In this document: positions 10,547-23,403 of the stretch, one piece after another
Numbering within the stretch: position 1 is the stretch's first letter
How the letters are laid out: each line of letters starts with the position of its first letter
Source of the DNA: Phaseolus vulgaris
Taxonomy: Eukaryota > Streptophyta > Magnoliopsida > Fabales > Fabaceae
Direction of reading: 5' to 3'
DNA length: 64,000 nucleotides
NCBI RefSeq assembly: GCF_000499845.2
Contig: NC_023750.2
Coordinates: forward strand, 34,550,823 to 34,614,822
Position numbers and translations under genes: made by a program
Notes under the pieces: generated by a model
What the model was told of the DNA's origin: nothing
Seen by the model: only the letters and a program-made list of their open reading frames with translations
Databases searched by the model: none

Positions 10547-11147
10547 TGTACATGCAAAATAGGTTTTCGCATTGGCATAAATAAAAGCATGTGCATGGAT
10601 AAACAATAAGTATAGAAATAGTTATTTTTTGTATTCCGATTAGTGTCTCACTCTAATTGGATGCCCACAATTTGTTAAAAAGGGTTAGTCTGTTAACAAG
10701 GGTTGAAGTTAAATGTTTAGATATTGATACAGGGTTCCTGCAAATTCGTAGTAATTATTAAATTAATATACAAGGAGTAAGTCTACATGTTTTGTCCTCC
10801 TACATGTAGGTATGCCTTTGTATTGAAAACATAATGCAAGTTAACATTGAAGTCCATTGGAGAAATTTGTGAGACAAAAGAAGGCACAAATGGTAGGGGG
10901 AGATGACAATAAATTGATAACATAAGCCGCAAACTTCAGAGGATGAGTTGGCACCTCATATTATTATGTTGTTACAATACTGTTGCTATAGAGCTGGATT
11001 CTACATACTAGAGATTGAGAATCTAAAGAAATTTTAGTGCAAAGCTACCCTTTTACTTTGGTCATTTTTTCTTTTTTGTAAAAGCTTTGATTGAAGGGTT
11101 TGTACCTTATCAAGGTGTTTTTGAGTAATCAAACTCTAGCAGAAGGG
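10547..11147. other. Noncoding stretch, nothing recognised
   Basis: AT-rich sequence with no frame, splice pattern or terminal repeat that I can support. Confidence 0.5.
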
Positions 11148-11850
11148 TGTTGACTTTTTTACGACAAGTTTACCACGTCAAAAGTAATAATTTGCCTCTA
11201 AGGATGAATATCAAATCCACAAGAAACATTTGATTTATCAAGTGTAAGATTCACTAAATAGAAAACAAAATAATAAAGTTTGTTGAGAGTTTGTTATGAT
11301 TGCAATAATTGTAACAAAAGCAAGTTAAAGAGTTTGTTGTTCAATTAAGAAAATTGGGATTGAAGTTCATCCTTCTTACTTTTTTGTATTTTGAAAAACA
11401 TAATAATAGTATCCTTTGATTGATGTTGATTCCCATATAAAATTCATTTATATCGATTCCTGACATATAAAATTACTAAAAGAAACTCCTAAATATTGAT
11501 TTCTCGCATATAAAATTATTAAAAAAGTCTCATAAATATCGATTCCTTGCATATTTAAAAACTCTTTATCATTACTATTAGATGTTGATAACAATTAACA
11601 TTTCAAGTATATTCCCAGCATTCAAATATGCTAAGAATTATCATTTGGGTCAGAAACTTAGAAATATTTTTCAATCAAATCAAGGATCTAGATCATGATA
11701 AACAAGCATTACAAATAAACTGATAATACCAATCATCAAACAAGAACAAAATATTATATTTAAATATCACCTCAATACATAAAAGTGTGAACAAATTACT
11801 CTCAATCCCAAAGGGTAGAATTAGTCACTCATGTTGACCATTATAAGCAT
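11148..11850. repeat. Dispersed repeat, copy 1
   Basis: Two blocks of this sequence, around 11148-11235 (TAATAATTTGCCTCTAAGGA) and 11640-11850 (AACAAAATATTATATTTAAA), recur in the same order and orientation at 61950-62271, where about 390 bp between them is missing. The type of repeat is unknown; no coding or terminal structure is seen. Confidence 0.7.
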
Positions 11851-13531
11851 AAATAAGATGCATAAAAAATTACAAATCTAGAAATTTTCAAAGTTAAATG
11901 ACCTAATTGATCGTAAAAAAGAAGTAGAAACACTAGTATGACTAGGGAGTTTAACGTATATAGATATTATGAGTTTAAGAAACAAGAAAAGACACTCTAA
12001 AGGACATATTTAGTTTGTGACACAGTACCAAGGATCCAAAAGAAAGAATTGGAAGTAATTATAGAAAGATTAACCATGGAATTATGAACATGGTTTATAA
12101 AAGATGAATGATCTTTATAAACAAGACTCACAATACAATTACTCTTAAAACTTTCAAAAATAACTTGTATCACAAGAAACACTTTGCCTCTCTAAAAAAA
12201 TAAACAATCCTATATAATTTCTTTACAAGAATCTTAGAAACAAAAAGAATCAAGAAACAACTACACATGAATTACAACAAAAAAAACCAGGTTCTAAAAT
12301 TTCAGAAAAAAAAACCTCCTTCAATCAAAGTATGTAATAAAAAATGCTTCAAGAATGCTTCAAGAATCAAAATTATTCGTTAAATATAAATAGTGCTCTT
12401 AAAAATCAATTTTCTCTCTTTGAAAATCTTAAAACTTCTATGTTAAATGATTCTTCAAAAGATATTTTTATAATCTTCACATTAAAAACACATTTTCAAC
12501 TATTCTATAACTTTGAATGGATTAAAAAATCGATTCAACCAATTGATTTCACATAAGTTAAAACAGGCAATTAATTTGAGTCTTTAATGTCTTTAATATA
12601 TTAAAAATATAACAAATAAAAATTAAGAGATTTCAATTTGTTAAGTCATAGGTTTTAAGAAATTAAACAACTCCTCAAAACTTTTTAAGATTTTAAGTAA
12701 TTTTATAAGATTAAAATAGAATTTCAATCCATTAAAATTTCTTTAATACCAATAATAGGTTCTAGAGAGTTAAAAAAGTTTTAAAAGCTTTGTTTTGGAT
12801 CCTCATAAATTATTTCTCTTAATAAAAAGAAATATACAAACTGATTACATCAAAATCAAATTAATAAACATGCTAAGACAATCATAATCTTCATCCTACA
12901 TTATATAAGTATCTTTATTCTCATGAGTTTGGATGCATAAAAAATAACTCAGTACAATCTTTAATATCAACACTAAGGACTATAAAAATCCACGAAAGTC
13001 CTCATTCTCCACAAATCGAAAAGGAAGCTTAGACTTCACGAACATCTTAGTTAGCTTGATTCAAGATGCATTTTGGTCAAATTTAAAAATAGTTAGTGAA
13101 TGAGCATCATTGATTCCTCCGATAACGAGCTTTTTTGCCTTTTTATTGCTTCTATATACTAGGATTATTATCACATCTTGTCAAATGATTCCACATGACA
13201 CTTGTTTTTATCCTTATATTTAATCAAATCTCCAGAGTACTTATACTTCAGATATTGTTTATCAAAATGACCACACATAGTTGATCAACCTTTCTTGTGC
13301 CTAATGTTCCATACAAGTGAGTAATGTGGCATTTATTCCAAAAGCATCATAAGTTAAAAAACATTAGAATTGTGCTTTTACTTTTTATATTGTTAGAGAT
13401 AAACATTAGAATATTCTTTTCAAATATTTTAAATTAAGATTATTATTTTAATATTGAGGCTGCAAAGCCTTTATCTTTTAGTGATGCTTTAATTTTTTTA
13501 CTCAATAAAAATAAATCAATGACAATGTGAC

Positions 13532-13534
<3 letters not shown>
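11851..13534. other. Noncoding AT-rich stretch
   Basis: No gene, RNA or transposon boundary can be supported here. Confidence 0.5.

Positions 13535-13574
<40 letters not shown>
13535..13574. repeat. (TA)n microsatellite
   Basis: An uninterrupted run of about 20 TA units. Just after it, at about 13617-13716, a short sequence around ACGAATATAATACTCCAAT occurs twice in tandem. Confidence 0.95.
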
Positions 13575-13578
<4 letters not shown>

Positions 13579-14485
13579 TGGACGAGAAGAAAAACATACA
13601 ATAATAAGCATTAGTCTATGCAACAACGAATATAATACTCCAATGTACTATTACTAGTCAATTTTGTAGTCTATGCAATAACGAATATAATACTCCAATA
13701 TTAATGTACTATTACTAGAGTTTGTGTAGAACTAAATTATCAGGAAAATAGATAAACACAAAAATTTAATCATTAAATAAAAATTAATTTTAAAAATAAA
13801 AACAATTAATTATTTATATTAACTAAATTAAATATTATTTTTAAAGTTTTAATAAATTATTAGATTCTAAAGTAATTTTAATTTTAACTAAACCTTAATA
13901 TTAATAAAATATGTAAACTAATTTTTAAATTAGTATTTAATTAGTTATTAATGTTTTAGTCAATATAATAATTAATAGTTTTTTTTAAAAAAATTATTTA
14001 ATAATTTTTTTTTAGGAGAATCTCTTAGTATCAAAAATATTAACTTTGGTTTGAACGTGTATTATAAATTTACACTAACTTTTATTATACCCAAATATAT
14101 GTTGCAAATACACGAATAAATCATTATTTGAAATACAAAGCAACAATTTGAAAAGAATAAAAATAAAAAAATTATACCATATAATTTGGATATAAGAATA
14201 TAATATTGTTGCAGATAAAAAAAATATTGTGCGTGCAAGAATATAAACCCCAACCTCCCCTGTTACTTAATTTATAAAGTCAGTACCTGAAGTGGGTATG
14301 TTTCAGTCTTCCAAAAAAATCCCAACAAATTGAATATGTATAAGTTTGATAAAAACCTGAATGAGTGATCCTTAGAACTGTAAGGTTCCACATCTTGTTT
14401 GTTTTACTTTCACACTGCTTTAAAGGTTCATATTGTCTTCTATGCATTTCAGAAGTTCGTGAAATGTTTTCACAATGCAAAAGCA
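13575..14485. other. Noncoding AT-rich stretch before the first L1
   Basis: Very AT-rich to about 14040, then mixed sequence. No supported gene. The last bases, 14486-14500, are the target-site duplication of the following L1. Confidence 0.5.
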
Positions 14486-14518
14486 CCTTTCTTCCAAAAT
14501 AGAGCTGTTGGTTGATTC

Positions 14519-16620
14519 ATGATGGGGTATGCGGAGCGGAGGAATCATTCATACGCTAATTCTTTCACAACTTTTTTCCTCTCCAACTTCCCAGACAGTC
14601 ATGGGAAACGCGATATGTTGGAAGTGTTTCAGAAGTGGGCTAGGGTCAAGGAAGTATTCATATCAAGGAGGAGGAATAGATGGGGAAGAAGATTTGGGTT
14701 TGTGAGATTTTTTGGTGTAAGAAATGCTGCGAGCTTGGAGAGGGACCTGGACAGTTGTTTCGTTGGAAATATGAAGCTCTATGTTAATATACCAAGGTAT
14801 AGAAGAGACGGGCTAGGAAGCAAAGGAAACGCGTTTTACTCTGATGAAGTGAAACCACCAGGGGGTGATGCACAGAGCTATATAACGAGGAAGAACAAGG
14901 AGGTTTGGAGGGAGAAAGGTGGGAAGGAAGCAATGGCTACGAATAGTTATAACGTTAAGTCGTATGCGGACGCAGTAAAAAGACCAGCACAAGGTCAGTG
15001 GAGCGGCCCTAGTATAACAACCAGGGTGCAGTCTCTTCCTTGGTTGACCAATAGTATGATTGGCCATATGCTAGATGAGTTTAACTTTGAAACAATGCGA
15101 GAGGAGTGCCTTAAGGGAGGGATGTCTATGTTCAATACGAAGTTTTTGGGTGACGACCAAGTTCTGCTATCACCTAAGGCGGAAGGAAGAATGGAAGACC
15201 TGGTGAAATCGCATAAGGAATGGTTCTACAGCGTTTTCGCAGAAATTAAACCTTGGACTGAGCATGACGTTGTAAGGTATAAAAGAGTGTGGGTCAGATG
15301 TTATGGGTTGCCGCTCCATCTATGGAGCAAGGAGTGTCTAACAAAAGTTGTGGGGGAAGTGGCTACGGTGGTGGGGTTAGATGAAGCTACTCTGTCTTGG
15401 GATTGCTTGGAATATGCCCGGTGCCAGGTTAAGATGCTAAAGTCATGTAAAGCAGATTTATCCAAGGAGTTCCGTATTAATGGGAGATTATATAATGTCA
15501 CCGTTGTTGAGGAGGCAGCAAAATCTGGTAGAGTAGACTACTGTAGCAAGTGTGCATTTCACAACGAAGGGTCCTCTATTAGTTCATCCTCAGTAGAATC
15601 TTTTGTGGCAGACTCGTTGGTCTCTGAGAAGTTCAGCGAGGACGAGGACGGTAGTGAAGCAAGGTATGGGTGGCCGGAAAAGGTATCTAGGGAGGAGAGG
15701 GTAGGTCAACAACGTGTGCACCAAAAGCAATGGATAAGGAATGTTCAGAACGGCACGAAAGTTGTCAGGAAAAAAGTGGGCTATTTTCAACTAGAAAAGA
15801 CCTGTGTACGCAGGGAGCCTCAGCGGAGTGGACTTGTGTGTCTGACACACAAAGACGTGTCAGTGATGCGTGTGCAGCTCTTCATCAGTCGATGGTGAGC
15901 TTAGTAGAGGTAGTGGAGGCAATTAGTAATGCTAGGCCCAAGCCCATTAGCATTGAAGCCCAAACCAGCGGAAGTTGCACTCAGAATTTTGAGTGCCACA
16001 ACGCAAATCGCGTTTTGACTCAGACGTAGGAGTTGGGCGGTGTTGGGCGGTTGTGAGCGGCGGTTAGCACGAAGGATGAACCCAGTACGGGTGAGGTCGT
16101 TAGAGGAGATGCGCTCCCACAACCTAGTCAGGAAGAAAATCAAATCGACGTTGCTACGATTAGCAACGAGGTTGAAGTGGAGAAAGCAGAGGGCGGAATG
16201 GGTAACGAGGAGGTAGGCTGTGATCGCAGAAAGGAAGGTGGAGCTATGGTGGAAGATGGTATCACACCAGAGAGAGTGCGGCACTTAAGAGCACTATGGG
16301 AGAAGGGGACTCTCACTGTTCAACGACGGTGGAGGTCGAAGGGGGGCTTGGGGTCTCTTCATCAAGGGAACAGTTACTCGACCAGGTTAAGTTCCAAAAC
16401 TTATGCTATGTCAGATTCTGAAATTGTGGAATGCAACAATCGTCTTAGAAGGGAAGCCACCCAATCGGAAGCAACTAGGATTTGGGAAGTTGGAAAGCGT
16501 TTGGGGACAACCTGTTCTGGGGATGCAGGCATGTTAATTAAGGAAATGGAAACCTTGGAGGATAGGGACAACCAAGTTTTGAGAAATTTTAAGGAGGGTG
16601 ACAGAGGAGGTATCCCATGA
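14519..16620 (+). pseudogene. L1-1 ORF1, RRM-type RNA-binding protein, broken
   Basis: Plant L1 ORF1 proteins bind element RNA and form the RNP with ORF2. The ATG at 14519 begins a frame with an RRM-like region (TTFFLSNFPDSHGKRDMLEV, then RRFGFVRFFGVRN) followed by a DUF4283-like part with WVRCYGLPLHLWSKECL. The usual CCHC knuckle is not visible beyond CSKC. The first frame closes at 15898; the homologous sequence continues in another frame from about 15830, with TAG at 16027-16029 and another stop soon after, then runs open to TGA 16618-16620. The C-terminal part (DSEIVECNNRL..LIKEMETLE) has counterparts before ORF2 in the other two L1s. Confidence 0.8.
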
Positions 16621-19600
16621 TAGTTATCAGCCTGAATGTCAGAGGGCTGGGGGGGGGGAGTGAAGGCTAAATATCTTAGGAATATTATAGGTAAGGAGGG
16701 TGCGGAGTTTGTGTGTGTGCAAGAAACTAAACTAACTGAGTTTTCTGATAGCAGGTGTTTCTCTTTGTGGGGAGATAATAAGGTGGGATGGGTGCATAAT
16801 GAAGGTGTGAATGGGGCTGGAAGCACGTTATCTATGTGGCACAAGGAAGCCTTCCACTACGTGTCTCATACGGTAGGGAAATGTTTTATTGCTGTTGTGG
16901 GGCACCATGTTAAGTCAAACTGTTCTTGTATTAAAATTAACGTCTATGCTGCTTGTAATCCGAGTGAGAAGGTGGCTATGTGGGAGGATGTGTCTGTTAT
17001 CAGAAGTATCCATCAGGATAAGGTGTGGTGCTGTTGTGGTGACTTTAATGTAGTCAGGTGTGCTGCGGAAAGGAAAGGCATTAGACGAAATGCAAGCAAC
17101 AAAAAGGAAATCAGGGACTTTAATGATTTCATTGGAAGCAATTCTATGGAGGATTTGCCTCTAGTAGGTAAGAAGTTCACTTGGTTTAAGGCAGATGGGT
17201 CTGCAAAAAGTAGGCTGGATAAAATTCTGGTATCCGAAGAATGGTTACAAGTGTGGCCTATGAGCAAGCAATACATACAAACAAGGGAAGTTTCGGATCA
17301 TTGTGCAATAGTGGTGAAATCATGGAGTAAAGATTGGGGCCCAAAACCTTTCAAGTCTATTGATGCATGGCTTCTGGAGCCCGGGTTTAAGGATTTGGTG
17401 AGGGGTAAATGGGGATCTTATGAGGTGTAGGGCGACAATATAACCAAAGTTAAAGAGAAACTCAAACTTTTAAAGTTGGATCTCAAAGAGTGGAATAGGA
17501 GTGTGTTTGGGAATCTTGAGGACGAAAAGCGCAGGATTTTGAAGGAGATTGAGGATCTTGATGTCAAGGATGTGTATCTGACTTGGTGGAGGGTGAAAAG
17601 TTGAGAAGATTGGAACTTGTAAGCCAGCAAAAATTGGTAGAGAAAAAGATGGAATCCCTCTATAGGCAAAAAGCCAGGTCGAACTGGTTCAAATATGGAG
17701 ACTCTAATTCTAAATTCTATCACACTACTATCAGATGGAGAAGAATCAAGAATGAAGTTAAAGGATTTGAGTTAAATAGTCTATGGTGTGAGGAACCGGA
17801 GGCAGTACGAAGGGAAGTAAAGCGAGTGTTTGAGGAGAGATTTAAGGCCACTCCTGATCTACGAGTGAGGCTTGGAGCTGTGGAATTCAGATCTCTCCCT
17901 GAAGAGGTAAGTCTGAGAATGATTGAGGTGTTCTCCGAGGAGGAAGTCAGGGAGGCGGTGTGGAATTGTGAGGGGACTAAGAGCCCGGGTCCAGATGGTT
18001 TTAATTTCAACTTCATTAAAGCTAATTGGGAGACCCTAAAGGAAGATGTTATGGGAGCAGTACATAGTTTTCATGAGACAGGGATCCTTCCGAAGGGGTG
18101 TAATGCGTCCTTTATTGCTCTAGTCCCAAAGGTAAAGGATCCAACTACAATTGATCAGTACAGACCTATCTCTCTTGTGGGAGCTATGTATAAGATTATA
18201 ACCAAGGTCATGTCGAATCGGATCAAAACTGTTCTACCTATGGTCATTGACAAAAACCAATCAGCCTTCATGCAAGGTAGGGGGCTACTAGAGAGTGTTC
18301 TGGTGGCTAATGAGGTGATTGAAGATGTACGAAGAAGGAGGAGGAGGGGTGTGTTCTTGAAGGTGGATTTCGAAAAGGCATATGACTCGGTCAGGTGGAG
18401 TTTTCTGTTGGATATGTTAAATAGGCTGGGGTTTCATGTGAGATGGATTAAGTGGGTGCAAAGCTGCTTAGAATCAACAACAGTATCTATTCTGGTCAAT
18501 GGATGTCCGACAGAGGAGTTTAGACCGACTAGGGGTCTGAGGCAAGGGGATCCCATGGCTCCGTTCCTGTTTCTTGTTGTGGCGGAAGGTTTGGCGGGCC
18601 TAGTACACTCTGCGTCTAAGGAAAACCTTTTAAGAGGAGTGAAAGTGGGGAGGAATGAGATAGAGTGTAGCATGCTGCAATTTGCAGACGACACACTCTT
18701 TATGTGTGAAGACTCCTTCTCTAATGTCTTTACTATTAAGGCAATCCTTAGGATGTTTGAGCTGGCATCTGGTCTCAAAGTAAACTTCCATAAATCTAAG
18801 TTGGCAGGTATCAAGGTTGGTAGGAGCTCGCTAGAAACCTACGCTAGAAGTCTCAATTGTGGATTAATGCAGGTTCCTTTCAAGTACTTGGGTTTAAAAG
18901 TAGGCGGGAATCCTAGGAGAACGCAATTTTGGGAGCCAGTGGTGGAAAAAGTTAAAGCTAGACTTAGTACTTGGAAGGGGAAATGCTTGTCACTAGCAGG
19001 TAGAGTTTGCTTGGTTAAATCGGTCCTAACATCTGTTCCTTTGTTCTACTTGTCCTTATTTAAAGCGCCAGTGTCAGTGTGTAAGACGATTGCAAGTATT
19101 CAGAGGAGGTTTGTATGGGCATGGGGGGCGGAAAATAAGCGTATCTCGTGGGTCAGCTGGGGCACTGTGTGTAAGCCAAAGGAGGAAGGGGGTTTAGGAG
19201 TTAAGGATGTTAGAACGTTTAACTATGCCTTACTAGCAAAATGGAAATGGAGGATGTTGACTGAGGAAAAAGGGAAATGGAAGGAGATCCTAGTCTCTAA
19301 GTATGACAGGGAGGGAGTAGGACATGAAGTGTCCAACATTTACTACTCCTGGTGGTGGAAAGACCTATCTAGGGCTACTGGTGAGGGGGAGGGGACATGA
19401 TGGTTCCACAAGTCGATAGGTTGGAATGTTGGAGCAGGGGATAAGGCCAGGTTCTGGGAAGATGTTTGGTTGGAGAACATTAAGCTCAAAGTGCTGTTTC
19501 CTAGGCTGTATTCGGTTTCGCTGGACCAAGGTAAGGTGCTGGGAGAAATGGGTGTTTGGGAGGACAATGGGTGGAGTTGGAGGCTAAGGTGGAGAAGGTC

Positions 19601-20294
19601 CAGGTTCACGTGGGAAAGTGTGATGGAGGAAGAGTTGCTTAGCCTTATTATGAGAAAGACCCCGCGCAAAGATAGAAATGATGTTTTGATATGGAATGGA
19701 GAACAAGATGGTGAGTTTTCTGTGAAGTCTGCCTACTCTATATTGTGCAGTCTAGCAAATAATGAAGTGCAGGACACTTTCCCTTCACTCTAGCAAGCTA
19801 TAGTTGTCCCTAAAGCGCTGTATACAACTTGGAGAATCCTGATCGAGAGACTTCCAACCTATGACAATTTGATCCGAAGAGGATTGGCTGTAAGCTCTTC
19901 TCTGTGTGTGTTCTGCAAGGAAATGCAAGAAACAACACAACACTTCTTTATAGAATGTGCCTATGCGCAGAGGGTATGGATCCTCTGTTTCAGATGGTTT
20001 GGCATTACATTTGTGCAGCATAAGGATATTTTGATACACTTCGAGAGTTTCTATCTGCCCCATCTGAGTGTTAAACAGAATCAGATTTGGAAGGGTGTTT
20101 GGGTTGCTATTGTTAGAAGCATGTGGGACCAAAGAAATTTGGTGGTGTTCAAGCAGGGGACAGCTGATGTAGAAGAGATTGTTCACCTAGCCCAACTTTC
20201 AGTGTGGCTCAAGCTGAAGTTTGGGACAAACTCCTTCACCTATGCTTTTTCGGATTGGGTTCTAAATCCAGGTGTGTGCATGCAAAGCTGCTAG
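16617..20294 (+). pseudogene. L1-1 ORF2, AP endonuclease plus reverse transcriptase, broken
   Basis: The ORF2 protein nicks target DNA and reverse-transcribes element RNA at the nick. The ATG at 16617 overlaps the ORF1 stop as ATGA. Visible are endonuclease motifs VISLNVRG, CVQETKL, GDFN and SDHCAIVV, then reverse transcriptase blocks SPGPDGFNFNF, YRPISLVGAMYKI, KVDFEKAYDSVRW, GLRQGDPMAPFLF and FADD (18681-18692), and a C-terminal zinc-binding zf-RVT region CVFCKEMQETTQHFFIEC. Lesions are a +1 shift in a 10-G run near 16650, TAG at 17428, a frameshift near 17578, TGA at 19398 and TAG at 19791. The last codon is at 20294. Confidence 0.9.
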
Positions 20295-21543
20295 TTGGAG
20301 GGCAAGGGCCTGTATACTGATATCTAAGGTAGGCACGCATAAGAGGGGATTTGTTCTATGAAGGTCTCCCTATTCAGTTGTCAGCTGAAGTTAGTATAGG
20401 TGGAATCAGTGGGGGTGCACTGAGTTTTGGTGTTAGGTGTTCAATATAGATGAAAAGTGGACTTGTGAAGGTTCTGTGCGGTCTCTGGTTGTCTTGGGTC
20501 TAGATGGAGGTCATGGTTGTTAGGGGAGGGAGCTCGGTATACTACCTAGGCCTTTAAATAGGGGCAGTCAGTTTTTTGGTTCTCTAGTTGGCGACTTTGT
20601 GTCTGGACAGGTGTGCAGGTTTTGGTTGATGGTATGCAGACTGCATACCAGTTTGGAGTTCGGGTGCAGCTTCAAGCTTGATTTATGCAGCTGGTTATAC
20701 CAGTGGTACCATCAGTGGGGGGGATGAGCAGGGGTGCGGTTGACGTCTGGTTGATGAAGGGGATCGTTGTTGTCAGGACATGCAGCTTTGATGGGTGCTG
20801 TTAGGATGTGCTATGCTGGTTTGGGTGATTCTGTTAGGGGCTAAGTGTTGTATGCTTTGCTGGTTTGGATGACCCTGTTAACGGGTGCTGTTAAGATGTG
20901 CTATGCGTGTTGTTCTCACGGTTATTAAGTGAATCTGATGGTAGTTGCGACAATTCAAGGAAGTTGAAACCTAAGTACATCTGGGGTTTGGGCATGCTGT
21001 TTGACGGGCATATTTGAAGTTGAGGTGTCCAGGGAATAGACTTAGGATGAAGGAGGAATGTGTGTTGCTGGATCGTGTCTGCTTTGGCCAAAACAACCTC
21101 AAGCTGCACATGCTTAAGGCTGTGTCTTAAGGGTCTACAGATGCTTAAGGCTGTGTTTTAAGGGTCTACAAATGTAATTCAAATGGCCAACATTGCTTCT
21201 GAAGATCATCACCACTGTGCTGTAATCATGAAGTAAGAAAACCTGGGTTTTGCCTATAGTAATGATTGGGACTACCGTGGGTTTTTTTTGGTCCTAAACA
21301 AGATGTAGATGGATTTGTCATGGGTTAAAGGGATGGGAGGGAGTTGCTTTTCCCATATTTCAGCAGTCTGTTTTCTGCTGGTGTTTGTGCTAATCAATTT
21401 TTTCTGGTTTGGGAAGCCTTTGTAGTTTATGGTCTCTATTGTTGTTTGTTTAAACTATGAGGGTATTATGTATAAGGGTTGAGACACCCCTTAAGTGTCT
21501 CATTTTTATTCTATTAATTTATTGCTGATAAAAAAAAAAAAAA
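20295..21543 (+). other. 3' UTR and poly(A) tail of L1-1
   Basis: Noncoding, relatively GT-rich. It contains a 31-bp tandem duplication at 21110-21172 (AAGGCTGTG...AAGGGTCTACA). The last segment, with GGGTTGAGACACCCC and TTATTGCTGATAAAA, is shared with the tails at 28060-28112, 54870-54918 and, reversed, 43005 and 49163. Confidence 0.75.
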
Positions 21544-21558
21544 CCTTTCTTCCAAAAT

Positions 21559-22093
21559 CAAATCAAAATCACAAATCGCAGAACCTCAAAAAATAAAAGA
21601 TTTTTTTTTTAAAACTCACCTATATTGAGTTGCATAATTTTGATCGGGATAAATGATGAGTGAAAACAAAGATAAAAAAAAAGAGTAAAAGGAAGAGAGA
21701 AAAAAATGATGTGGGGACAACTATATTGTTTATCTGCTGTAATATGGGTTGATAATACGTTAGTCATTGCAATTGAAAAGAATCTTGTCCAATACGATAC
21801 AACTAAACACATCCAAGGTGAAATATCATGTCATTAGTGAAGCATACAAATAAAAGAAAATCAGCCTGAAGCAAATTTGAGTTGTGGAAATCAAAGCTTG
21901 TAATATCGAAAAGAACACTTTTCTAAACACTTAAGATCACATTTGTTTTTTTATCTTCTGTTGCTTTGTTTTGTTAGATAGAAATGTGTGATAATCCTTA
22001 TTTTATAGGAGAGTTGGTTCTATGGTGAATGATTAGGTAGAAAGAAGTGTTGGTCCCTGTTTAGTGGAGATTTACATCACTCTTTTGTGCACT
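21559..22093. other. Noncoding spacer between two L1 elements
   Basis: AT-rich sequence with no supported gene. Both neighbouring L1s were inserted into it. Confidence 0.5.
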
Positions 22094-22101
22094 AACTAAA
22101 G

Positions 22102-23403
22102 TTGGCATATGCACGGCTCCAAGTTCGCATTTTGAAAGTTGATAGTGCGAGATTAGCAAAATGTGTGCAAATTAATAAGCAGCTTTGCAATATTCTTATT
22201 GAGGAGGAGATACCAATGTGGTGTGAAGATAGTTATAAGTTTAAAAGTGCCCAGTCAGAATCATCAGACAGCGTTTCCTCCTCAGAAACTTATGTAGAAG
22301 AAACAGATTTTACAGCCAATAATGGTTTGGAGGAGCACCGGTCGTGGGAGGGGGAGAACCACTGGTCAATCGGGGCGAAAGAAGGATGGGAGACAAAGGA
22401 AGAAGATGAATAGTGTTCGCATACGACAAAGCCGCTAACGCCACTCACTAGGGGCTACACTGCGGAAAATATCACATGTCAGGGGAAAAGTTACACAGCT
22501 ATAACGAATGTAGCAAGGAAGGAGCAAAAGGTGTCCGAAGATGTTGACTTCTACCTTTCTGAAGGCGTCTGTGGCGCCACCCTACGGAGTGCCCCTGCAA
22601 AAGCTGAGGTGGCAAGACTTGTGATTGACATAGAATGTGGTACTAACTTAAAAGAAGCCAACGTAGGGTTGGGCTGTGCAAGGGAGATGAAGGCCCATTG
22701 TATCCCAGCCCAAATAGAAGCGGAACAGAGTGGGTCTGCGAAATGGTCAATAGAAGTGGCTAGTGATGGTAGGGGTGCCAACGGTAATATAGGTAAATCT
22801 GGGGAAAGCCTTGTAAGAGGCCCGATGAGTAAGGAAAATCATGGTTCAAGTCAGCATCTTTATGGAGGTAGCCCATTGGGAGCAGCCATGCTTGAGAATG
22901 GATCGTCGAAAATCATGAAGAAAGGGAAAGGTGTGGAGAAAGAGGAAGGGACTCAAGAAGATGACGGAATAGAAGGAGATACATGGTTGTGTGCATCCGC
23001 TATAAAATTTACAGGAGAGGGGGGACTAAAGGCAAGAAGTATGTCTAATTCTCCTTTACGAAGGAGAAAGAAGAAAATTTTTTCTGAACTAGGGGATTCG
23101 GTACCCAATCCGAGACGGTCAACAAGGATTAATGCGAGACTTCAGAAGGCTGGTGCAAAACTGGTTCGTGGGGACGATGTTTCGATGGAATCAATCTCTG
23201 ATAAGGACATCAATCTTTGCAACTCTCGTTGGTGCTCCTATCGTGCTGCGGATGATCCTATCAACCTGTGGGAATCTGGAATGCGGTGTGGGATAGCATG
23301 CCGAGGAGATGAAGATGAAGTCATTAATGAATATGAGAGAATGGAAGCAAGGGATGAAGAGGTGGTCAACTGCAACAAGAAGGGGGATGTAAAAGGTGAT
23401 TAA
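22102..23403 (+). pseudogene. L1-2 ORF1, N-terminally truncated
   Basis: The frame opens with LAYARLQVRILKVDSARLAK, matching the DUF4283 end of L1-1 ORF1 (LEYARCQVKMLKSC). One in-frame TAG at 22411-22413 follows; after it the same frame stays open to TAA 23401-23403, with a serine-rich acidic region, a basic block SPLRRRKKKIFSELG and RRSTRINARLQ. The N-terminal RRM is lost by truncation. The product would be an RNA-binding partner of ORF2. Confidence 0.75.

Larger units (their letters stand above)
14501..21543 (+). mobile_element. Near full-length L1 LINE (L1-1)
   Basis: The element is bounded by the 15-bp duplication CCTTTCTTCCAAAAT at 14486-14500 and 21544-21558 and ends in a run of 13 A at 21531-21543. 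It contains ORF1 (14519-16620), ORF2 (16617-20294) and a 3' UTR of about 1.25 kb. The 5' leader is only 18 bp, so slight 5' truncation is possible. Several stops and frameshifts make it inactive. Confidence 0.92.
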